Assembly: GCA_037478855.1 (NCBI GenBank)
Contig: JBBFLY010000004.1
Span: forward strand, 15,135 to 79,134
From: Rhabdothermincola sp037478855
GTDB lineage: Bacteria > Actinomycetota > Acidimicrobiia > Acidimicrobiales > Acidimicrobilacustridaceae
Length of the DNA stretch: 64,000 bases
Reading direction: 5' to 3'
Shown: positions 58,206-64,000 of the stretch, in pieces
How the letters are laid out: every line of letters starts with the position of its first letter
How positions within the stretch are numbered: position 1 is the stretch's first letter
Program-made: the position numbers and the translations under genes
The notes under the pieces: model-generated
The model's database searches: none
The model's input: the letters and a program-made list of their open reading frames with translations, nothing else
Told to the model about the DNA's origin: nothing

Positions 58206-58211
58206 TAGGGT
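58206..58211 (+). promoter_or_regulatory. -10 TAGGGT of a leaderless promoter
   Basis: TAGGGT ends 8 nt before the ATG at 58220, fixing the crotonase start. Confidence 0.45.
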
Positions 58212-58219
58212 GCGGGGTC

Positions 58220-58981
58220 ATGGTGGACTACGAGGTTCGTGGACGGGTCGCGGTCCTGACGATCAACCGGCCCGACAAGAAGAATGCGGTCAACGGCGAG
58301 GTCGCCCGAGGCATGGAAGCCGCGATCGACCGGCTCGAGGACGACCCCGAGGTCTGGCTTGGGGTGCTGCAGGGCGCGGGCTCTGTCTTCTGCGCCGGCG
58401 CTGACCTCAAGGCGATCAACGAAGGACGTGCTGGTGAGCTGCAGACCGAGCGCGGCGGCTTCGCAGGGATCGTCGCCCGCAAGCGCACCAAGCCGATCAT
58501 CGCCGCGGTCGATGGGCCAGCGCTCGCCGGTGGCACCGAGATCGTCCTGGCCTGCGACCTCGTCGTCGCGTCCCGTGCCGCAAGCTTCGGCATCCCCGAG
58601 GTGAAGCGCTCCCTGGTCGCGGCAGCAGGCGGCCTGTTCCGCCTCCCCCGTCTCCTGCCCCGGAACATCGCCCTCGAGCTGGGGCTCACCGGTGACCCGA
58701 TCAGCGCCGAGCGGGCCGCCCACTTCGGGTTCGTCAACGAGCTGTGCGAACCCGGCGAGGCGCTCGAGACGGCGCTCGCCCTCGCCGAGCGGATCGCGAA
58801 GAACGCGCCGCTCGCGGTGCGCGAGACCCGACGGCTCATGCTCGAGCTGGTCGATGCCGACGACGAGACCGGCTTCCGTGAGTCCGGTGCAGCCATGATC
58901 AACCTGGCCAGCACCGAGGACTTCTGGGAGGGCCCGAAGGCCTTCCTGGAAAAGCGCGAGCCCGAGTGGAAGGGGCGCTGA
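58220..58981 (+). CDS. Enoyl-CoA hydratase (crotonase family)
   Basis: This 253-residue crotonase has both catalytic glutamates in place: FGIPEVKRSL (first Glu) and NIALELGLTG (second Glu). Oxyanion-hole blocks are CAGADLKAI and LAGGTEIVLACDLVVA. It should hydrate trans-2-enoyl-CoA in beta-oxidation, in contrast to the crotonase at 35063. It is monocistronic with a leaderless promoter and no KstR-like box visible. Confidence 0.93.
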   Translation: MVDYEVRGRVAVLTINRPDKKNAVNGEVARGMEAAIDRLEDDPEVWLGVLQGAGSVFCAGADLKAINEGRAGELQTERGGFAGIVARKRTKPIIAAVDGPALAGGTEIVLACDLVVASRAASFGIPEVKRSLVAAAGGLFRLPRLLPRNIALELGLTGDPISAERAAHFGFVNELCEPGEALETALALAERIAKNAPLAVRETRRLMLELVDADDETGFRESGAAMINLASTEDFWEGPKAFLEKREPEWKGR

Positions 58982-58986
58982 CCCGC

Positions 58987-59391
58987 TCAGGTGAAGGCGT
59001 CGAGCACGCCGTGCTCGTGGAGGAACTCGGCGAGCCCGTCGACCAGGTTCAGATCGAGCAGCCGGTCGAGCGGCACCCATGCCGCCTCCGCGGCGTCGTC
59101 GCCGGCCACCGGCGCCCGGTTGTCGAGGACGGTGACCTCGAAGTCCGCGATCACGAAGTGCTGCTCATCGTCGATGCGTTCCACCCATCCGAGGAGCGGG
59201 CCGCACACGCACTCCAGGCCCGTCTCCTCCCGGACCTCGCGAACCACGGCCTCGGCCAGCAGCTCGCCCCGCTCCACCCGGCCCCCCGGCACCGACCACT
59301 CCCCCGCCGCCGGGCCGTGCCCGCGGCGCACCAACAGCAGGGAGCCGTCCAGGACCGCCACCGCACCCACGCAGAGCACCGGCCCGCTCAC
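58987..59391 (-). CDS. NUDIX hydrolase
   Basis: This 134-residue pyrophosphohydrolase has the complete Nudix box G-x5-E-x7-REUxEExGU as GGRVERGELLAEAV followed by VREVREETGLE. N-terminal LLLVRRGHGPAAGEWSVPGG is typical of the MutT/ADP-ribose group. It may clean oxidised or modified nucleotides. It is directly followed upstream by a GNAT acetyltransferase on the same strand (stop and start adjoin at 59391/59392), suggesting an operon. Confidence 0.93.
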   Translation of the reverse strand: MSGPVLCVGAVAVLDGSLLLVRRGHGPAAGEWSVPGGRVERGELLAEAVVREVREETGLECVCGPLLGWVERIDDEQHFVIADFEVTVLDNRAPVAGDDAAEAAWVPLDRLLDLNLVDGLAEFLHEHGVLDAFT

Positions 59392-59868
59392 TCAGCGCTC
59401 CGGGGTGAGCGAGCGGTGCACCAGGATCGCCCTGGCAGTGAGACCGAACCGCTCGAAGAAGTTCTTCGCGTCGCGATTGCCCGGTAGCACCATCGCGTCG
59501 AGCCCGGAGCATCCCCTGCTCGACGCCCAGTCGATGATCCGCTCCATGAGCGCTTCGCCCACCCCGACCCCACGGGCATCCGGCTCGACGTAGACGTCGT
59601 CGATCATGGCGAGGCGGCGACCGTCACGGAGCGGCTCGACGCGGACCACCGCGTAGCCGACGATCACGTCGTCGATCGTGCCGACGAAGACCTCTTGCTG
59701 GTCGTCGCGCAGGGCCGTGGCCAGCAGGTCCTCGACCGGCTCCTCCCGGGCTTCCCGGACCGACCAGATCTCCCCGCCCCGTTGCTCGCGCAGCTCGGCG
59801 ATCGCCTGTCGCGCCAGTGCGGCCACGGCGTCCAGATCGTTGGCCTCTGCCGGCCGAGCCGCCTCCAC
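59392..59868 (-). CDS. GNAT family N-acetyltransferase
   Basis: This 158-residue acetyltransferase has motif A DDVYVEPDARGVGVGEALM with the acetyl-CoA pyrophosphate loop RGVGVG. C-terminal LDAMVLPGNRDAKNFFERFGL is motif B. The N-terminus LDAVAALARQAIAELREQRGG is of the GCN5 ribosomal type. The start is GTG at 59868. The acceptor substrate is unknown. It lies between the NUDIX and lipid-droplet-motif genes in a tight minus-strand run. Confidence 0.9.
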   Translation of the reverse strand: MEAARPAEANDLDAVAALARQAIAELREQRGGEIWSVREAREEPVEDLLATALRDDQQEVFVGTIDDVIVGYAVVRVEPLRDGRRLAMIDDVYVEPDARGVGVGEALMERIIDWASSRGCSGLDAMVLPGNRDAKNFFERFGLTARAILVHRSLTPER

Positions 59869-59876
59869 GGTCGCCC

Positions 59877-60494
59877 TCAGGTGGACTGGAGCTGTGCGAT
59901 CTTGTTCAAGATCGTCTTGCGGGCCCGGGTCGCCGATTCGTAGGAGCGGACCGCCTCCAGCTCCTCGGCGGTCAACCCATCGAGCCGGGGCACCACCTGC
60001 GAGGCAGCCAGGCTGTCGTAGTCCGGGATGGCGAGGGTCTCGGCCGGGAACGGCGGCTCACGACGTGCGGGGCCCGCCGACGGAGCCGAGGGCGACCCGT
60101 CGGCCGCCGCTCCACGCTCGCCGTTGGTGGCGGCCCCACTCGAGGCGCCATCCGAGGCCGGGGCACCACCCGGGGCCGGACTGGCGCCGCTGCTGGCGAC
60201 ACCCGCTGTGGTCGCGGTCGGTGCCGACTGCTGCTCGGGGAGCAGCCCGAGGCCGCGCAGCACGTTCAGTGCCGGCGCCCCGACCGGCCCCAGCAACCCC
60301 TCAACGGCCTCGCTCCCCTTGCGGATCGCGTACTTGCCCACCACGCGGGCCAGCACGATCTGGTTCCGTCCGCGGTCGACGAAACGGGGCAGCAGCGATC
60401 GAGCCTCGAGACTGAAGCCGAGGGGTGCGTAGACGCAGTACTCCAGCGCGGTCTCGATCGGTGACTTGGCGTGCTCGCGATCGTTCACGGGCAT
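59877..60494 (-). CDS. Protein with lipid-droplet-associated-like C-terminal motif
   Basis: This 205-residue protein has an N-terminal helix region (ALEYCVYAPLGFSLEARSLL, KYAIRKGSEAVEGLLG), a low-complexity Ala/Gly/Ser/Pro linker of ~70 residues, and a C-terminal LAIPDYDSLAASQVVPRLDG, LTAEELEAVRSYESATRARK. That last motif resembles the end of actinobacterial lipid-droplet-associated proteins. In view of the storage-lipid gene (WS/DGAT) elsewhere, a droplet role is conceivable. The ATG at 60494 is chosen. Confidence 0.65.
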   Translation of the reverse strand: MPVNDREHAKSPIETALEYCVYAPLGFSLEARSLLPRFVDRGRNQIVLARVVGKYAIRKGSEAVEGLLGPVGAPALNVLRGLGLLPEQQSAPTATTAGVASSGASPAPGGAPASDGASSGAATNGERGAAADGSPSAPSAGPARREPPFPAETLAIPDYDSLAASQVVPRLDGLTAEELEAVRSYESATRARKTILNKIAQLQST

Positions 60495-60523
60495 CGATGA
60501 TGCCCCACGGAAGCGTCGACGAC

Positions 60524-61042
60524 CTACTTGCGGGCCTTGGCGTACTGCTTCTTCAGGTGGTCGATCGCAGGACAGACACTCTCGCCCACCGGGCATTCCA
60601 GGTGGTCGGGTGGACCGAACTGGGCCGGATGCACCAGCAGGAAGCAGCCCATGCAGGTGAACTCGTTGGCCTTGCGGGGCTGGACCCCGTCGATGACCTC
60701 ACCGGTCGAGCGCGGCTCCTCGTCCTCGAGCTCCTCGTCTTCGTCCTCGTCGTCGCCGGCTGCGATGCGATCCTTGAGGATGGTGTCCAGATCGGCCTCG
60801 ACGTCGTCGGGGTCGACCTCCTCCTCGTCGTCTTCCTCCTCCTCGCGCTTCTTGCGGGCGCGGGGGACCTCGTCGACGACGTCGGCCTCGACGTCGTCCT
60901 CGTCGAGCACCAGCTCCTCGTCGCCGAGGTCGTCGTCGACGAGCACACTGTCATCGAGCTCTTCCGCTTCGAGGTCATCAACGTCGATCGCGTCGTCGAG
61001 ATCTTCGAGGTCGTCGGCGTCGATCAGGTCGTCGTCAGCCAT
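60524..61042 (-). CDS. Acidic DUF4193-like protein with C-terminal cysteine cluster
   Basis: This 172-residue protein is extremely acidic over residues 1-110 (long Asp/Glu runs such as EEEEDDEEEVDPDDVEADLD). The C-terminal QPRKANEFTCMGCFLLVHPAQ followed by ECPVGESVCPAID holds four cysteines, resembling DUF4193 of actinobacteria, whose members carry an FTC-xx-CF motif. The disordered acidic tail is unusually long for the family. A -10 TATAGT (minus; plus ACTATA 61089-61094) and GAAGGAAG site precede the ATG at 61042. Confidence 0.8.
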   Translation of the reverse strand: MADDDLIDADDLEDLDDAIDVDDLEAEELDDSVLVDDDLGDEELVLDEDDVEADVVDEVPRARKKREEEEDDEEEVDPDDVEADLDTILKDRIAAGDDEDEDEELEDEEPRSTGEVIDGVQPRKANEFTCMGCFLLVHPAQFGPPDHLECPVGESVCPAIDHLKKQYAKARK

Positions 61043-61155
61043 GGCTTCCTTCGTGTTCGAGGGCTGATGCGCTCCACGCGCGGGGGGGACTATACGTCGT
61101 CCCGAGCCACATCGCCTTCAGAGGTCTCGGGGTGCGAGGCAGGCCTGCGGCCAGC

Positions 61156-62763
61156 TCAGGCCCGGTTCCGCCGGGCCTCCGCCCGCCGCTCGGCATCCAG
61201 TCGCGCCAGCTCCGGCTCTGCTGAGTGATCAACGAACGACATCGCCTCGGCGATGGCCCGATGTCCCGCTTCCTCGGCGATCAGACGGTGCATCTCCTGC
61301 GCCACGACGCGGTACGCCGGATGGCCTTGCGGGGTGGAGCGCAGCTCGATCAGGTGCATCGCCTCCCGGGCGTTCATCTGCATCGTGAAGCGCACGTTGT
61401 ACGCGAGGCAGACCGCGTAGGAGGCCTCCGCCGGGAACCGCTCGACCAGCGCGTCGTAGAGGTCCGCGCTGCGGGCCATAGCGGCATCGAAGTCGTCGGC
61501 AGCTCCGGCCAGGTCGACCGCCTCGGGGCGGGCGTAGCCGTGTCGGGGGGTGAGCTGCTGCCACTCGATGGTGAGCATGCGGTGGCGCTGGAGGTCCCGG
61601 AAGGCGCCGTAGTCAGCGAGCACCTCGAAGCGGTAGCTCGGTCGCTCGAAGGCGCGGCCGGGCTTGTGACGGCGGTTGGCGCGCGCACCCGTGTAGGTGC
61701 GGATGACCTCGAGCCGCTCCTCGACGGACATCTCCCGAACCTGACGCTCGACCTGCTGCTCGGGAAGGCGGGTGTAAGGCGCCAGCATGCTGGTCACCAG
61801 CTTGAGCTCCGCGTCGGGGTCGAAGTCGACGAGCTGCACCGTGGGCACGTGCTCGGGCTCGACATGGGCGGGGAACAGGCGCTGGGCGAGCTCCTCCATG
61901 CGCTGCCTGGTCGACTCCAGGTAGCGGCTCCAGGCCACGCCGCGGTCGTCGAGGTCGACGCGCTTGAGGAACGACGGGATGACCTTGCGCAGCTCCGTGA
62001 GCATCAGGTCCGCGTAGCTCCTCGCTTCGGGAAGGGGGTGCGCGCGCATGCGCAGGAGCAGCATCTCGTAGGCCTGTCCAGTGCCGTAGATGCCCACGTT
62101 CGAGAGCGACGCGGCAGGCAGGATGCCCCGCAGGGAGTCGAAGGCCTTGGCCCGGATCGCCTGGCGGTAGATGAAGTCGGAGTCGCCCTCCTGCTTCGGG
62201 AACTGCTCCCGGAAGAACTCCTGCAGGCGTGGCAGCAGCGCAGCGTAGGTGTCGAAGATCCGGTCCATGTCGCCCACGTAGCGCGTGCCGAGCGACGACA
62301 TCAGGATGTCGGGCGGCCGGTAGAAGCGGTAGCGACCGCCGATCCGCGCGTCGTACGCGATGTAGCGGGTGGACTGCTCGAGATACGACATCAGCCGGCC
62401 CCACTCCAGCACCTTCGTGAGCAGGTTCGAGGCTTGCTCGCACGCCAGGTGCACCCCGCCCAGCTGCGCCACCGAGTCGTCCCCGTAGTCGAAGAACACG
62501 CGGTCGTAGAGTTCCTCGGCCCGGCGGAGGCCGACCGTGGCGTCGATGCTGGCATCACCGCTGATGTCGAGGTCGTTGACGAACTCGTCGAGGAAGAGGC
62601 GACGCAGGCTCTTTGGCGACCGCGAGTAGCGGGCGAAGAGCGCGCCCTTCACCACCTCGGGCAGGTTGACCAGCGCGAAGACCGGCCCGTCGAGGTTGGT
62701 GAAGTACCGCCGCAGGATGTCAGCCTCCTCGGGCGTGAACTCCTCAGCGACGTAGACGGTCAC
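61156..62763 (-). CDS. Double-length ThyX-like protein (tandem flavin-dependent thymidylate-synthase domains)
   Basis: This 535-residue protein has two ThyX-like halves. The N-half (residues ~1-270) holds LSxGR-like LEWGRLMSYLEQSTRYIAYD and VHLACEQASNLL. The C-half contains RDLQRHRMLTIEWQQLTPR and MHLIELRSTPQGHPAYR. ThyX enzymes methylate dUMP to dTMP with FAD and need the motif RHRxxSxxxxSxR. Here the RHR is only in the C-half and the Ser/Tyr end (EQSTRY) only in the N-half, so activity may require both halves or be lost. The start is GTG at 62763. Fused and tandem homologues exist in actinobacteria but their function is not established. Confidence 0.82.
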   Translation of the reverse strand: MTVYVAEEFTPEEADILRRYFTNLDGPVFALVNLPEVVKGALFARYSRSPKSLRRLFLDEFVNDLDISGDASIDATVGLRRAEELYDRVFFDYGDDSVAQLGGVHLACEQASNLLTKVLEWGRLMSYLEQSTRYIAYDARIGGRYRFYRPPDILMSSLGTRYVGDMDRIFDTYAALLPRLQEFFREQFPKQEGDSDFIYRQAIRAKAFDSLRGILPAASLSNVGIYGTGQAYEMLLLRMRAHPLPEARSYADLMLTELRKVIPSFLKRVDLDDRGVAWSRYLESTRQRMEELAQRLFPAHVEPEHVPTVQLVDFDPDAELKLVTSMLAPYTRLPEQQVERQVREMSVEERLEVIRTYTGARANRRHKPGRAFERPSYRFEVLADYGAFRDLQRHRMLTIEWQQLTPRHGYARPEAVDLAGAADDFDAAMARSADLYDALVERFPAEASYAVCLAYNVRFTMQMNAREAMHLIELRSTPQGHPAYRVVAQEMHRLIAEEAGHRAIAEAMSFVDHSAEPELARLDAERRAEARRNRA

Positions 62764-62817
62764 GGTCCGGCAGCGTAGGTCATGGCACTCCCTGGACCGC
62801 GCACCCCGGCGGGTGGC

Positions 62818-63606
62818 TCAGGAGACCGGATCAGAGGCCGGATCGACTCCGCCACCTGCCTCGAGGAAGGCCGCCCGCGCCGCCTCGAGGGCACCGGGAA
62901 CCAGCCACAGGTCGGCGATCGTCATGGCCATCGCCTTCGCCCCGTCGAGCACCGCCCGGTCCGCCTCACCGCCCACGGTGTGCTCGGCGAACTCCGGAGT
63001 GTGGATGCCGACGTGCGGGGGTGAGACCGCGATCATCGGGTGGATGCTCGGCACCAGATAGCTCACGTTGCCCATGTCGGTGCTCCCCACCACCTGCACG
63101 TCGAGCTCGTCGGGATCACGCACGGTCCGACCCAGACGTCGGGCGTTGGCGACGTACAGCTCGAGCATCGGTCCATTGTCGAGCATGTCCGCGTAGGGAG
63201 GATCCTTCCACTCGGCCTCCATCGTGCAGCCAGCGGCGTCGGCCCCGGCGCGAAGACAGGCGAGCACCCGCGCAGCCAGCGGGCGTAGCCGCTTCATGGT
63301 CGCGGCCCGCACGTACCACTGTGCACTCGTATGGGCGGGGACGATGTTGGGCTTGTCACCCGCCTTCGTGAAGATCCCGTGGACCCGCTCCTCCGGCCGG
63401 ATGTGCTGGCGGAGCGCAGCGATGTTCACGTAGCCGAGCACCGCCGCGTCGAGCGCGTTGCGACCCTTGTGCGGGAACGCCGCAGCGTGTGCGGCCTCGC
63501 CGTGGTACTCCACCCAGAGCTGCTGTACCGCGATGGCGTGCATCCGGAGCAGGTCGGCGCCCGCCGGGTGGACCATCATCGCCGCATCCACTGGGCGTCC
63601 CCCCGC
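62818..63606 (-). pseudogene. M20 family peptidase/amidohydrolase, N-terminus lost to IS3 insertion
   Basis: The remaining ~260 residues are the C-terminal part of an AbgB-like M20 amidohydrolase. DAAMMVHPAGADLLRM, VEYHGEAAHAAAFPHKGRNALD, FTKAGDKPNIVPAHTS and VGSTDMGNVSYLVPSIHPMI are diagnostic. The N-terminal metal site (HxD and following Glu) is missing. The frame joins directly to IS sequence at about 63606, where the IS terminal repeat begins. A fusion protein might be read through, but a functional enzyme is unlikely. Its natural role was probably hydrolysis of an N-acyl amino acid or p-aminobenzoyl-glutamate-type amide. Confidence 0.8.
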
Positions 63607-64000
63607 TGACCGGCCACGTTGGTTACGCGGCCGGGTTGGCCTGGGGTTGATGGTGCTGGTGTTCCCACTCGAGAGGTGCGATGTAGCCGAGGGTGGAGTG
63701 GCGCCGGTGGGTGTTGTAGCGGTTGATCCAGGCGAAGATCGCCCGTCGGGCGCTGGCCCGGTCGGGGAACACGTGGCGGTGCACGAGCTCTCGTTTGAGC
63801 GATGACCAGGCGGCCTCGGCCACGGCGTTGTCCCAGCACACCCCGGTGCGGCCGACGGACTGCACCATGGCGAGCTCGGCGATGAGGTCTCGGTACTCGT
63901 GCGACATGTACTGGCTGCCGCGGTCGCCGTGGAAGATGATCCCCTCGGTGGCCCCGCCCCGGGCACCGGCGGCCATCCTGAGCGCGTCGGCGACGAGCTC
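63607..64000 (-). mobile_element. IS3-family insertion sequence, one end (rest beyond window)
   Basis: TGACCGGCCACGTTGG begins at 63607, starting TGA as many IS3-type ends do, 16 bp outside the transposase stop. The element continues past 64000. The target is the M20 gene. The 3-base duplication and the other end cannot be seen. Confidence 0.75.
63623..64000 (-). CDS. IS3-family transposase (orfB, integrase core), C-terminal part
   Basis: The last ~125 residues of a DDE transposase are seen. The second Asp lies in FHGDRGSQYMSHEY. WDNAVAEAAWSSLKREL contains the Glu of the DD(35)E triad, at the usual spacing. YNTHRRHSTLGYIAPLEWE is the typical IS3 ending. The frame is open to the window edge (ELVADALRMAAGARGG), so the gene continues. 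It moves the element by a copy-out mechanism known for IS3. Full length would be about 280-300 residues. Confidence 0.92.
   Translation of the reverse strand, partial: ELVADALRMAAGARGGATEGIIFHGDRGSQYMSHEYRDLIAELAMVQSVGRTGVCWDNAVAEAAWSSLKRELVHRHVFPDRASARRAIFAWINRYNTHRRHSTLGYIAPLEWEHQHHQPQANPAA

Noticed and set aside
1..64000. tRNA or rRNA genes
   Set aside because: I saw no cloverleaf-like segment with a TTCRA loop or any rRNA stretch in the intergenic regions, though short intervals were read only by eye.

Overview
This is a GC-rich actinobacterial chromosome segment, most likely from the Acidimicrobiia or a related deep-branching actinobacterium. Support comes from the gene order gcvH, FHA/GarA-like, MerR, DUF151, MerR, gcvT/gcvP, which parallels Mycobacterium tuberculosis Rv1826-Rv1832. 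Further support comes from many promoters with a TANNNT -10 hexamer only 6-9 nt before the start codon (leaderless style), and from abundant lipid and steroid-type enzymes. It is a draft assembly: ten N at 53736-53745 mark a gap inside a gene. The left edge cuts a short-chain dehydrogenase (SDR) and the right edge cuts an IS3-family element that has truncated an M20 peptidase.

Positions 1-36000 form a lipid/steroid catabolic region. It contains several SDRs, an EthD-like protein, three luciferase-like flavin oxidoreductases, an amidohydrolase-ALDH-ADH-cyclase operon, two acyl-CoA synthetases (one FadD19-like), a WS/DGAT acyltransferase, a CYP125/124-type P450, an alpha-methylacyl-CoA racemase, a heteromeric FadE26/FadE27-like acyl-CoA dehydrogenase pair, an Hsd4A-like SDR, two-component-like overlapping operons, an acetoacetate-decarboxylase-family protein and a crotonase. 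A fused LivHM ABC importer operon (26132-31044) lies among them. Six promoters carry a 14-bp palindrome of the type TAGAAC-NN-GTTCTA, which is the published KstR (cholesterol regulon) operator TnnAACnnGTTnnA. A second palindrome, TGACG-NNN-CRTCA, sits on the -10 of three further lipid operons. The enzymes match sterol side-chain oxidation and activation; no recognisable ring-degradation gene lies in this window.

Positions 36000-50000 are mostly housekeeping: SRAP protein, DUF2079 membrane protein, HIT protein, a CDP-alcohol phosphatidyltransferase, a nucleotidyltransferase fused to a phosphomannomutase-like domain that has lost its catalytic motifs, and the glycine cleavage cluster with its FHA, MerR, DUF151 and TetR neighbours. 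gcvP alone is preceded by a tandem glycine riboswitch.

Positions 50250-52655 hold a small catabolic operon (aldolase, SnoaL-like, flavin oxidoreductase). A cobalamin riboswitch with its own terminator (52780-53017) precedes a secreted alpha/alpha-toroid repeat protein, a candidate bacterial B12-binding protein. Next come a small zinc-finger gene flanked by palindromes, a histidine phosphatase, uncharacterised proteins, HAD, crotonase, NUDIX and GNAT enzymes, a DUF4193-like protein, a double-length ThyX-like protein and the IS3-truncated peptidase.
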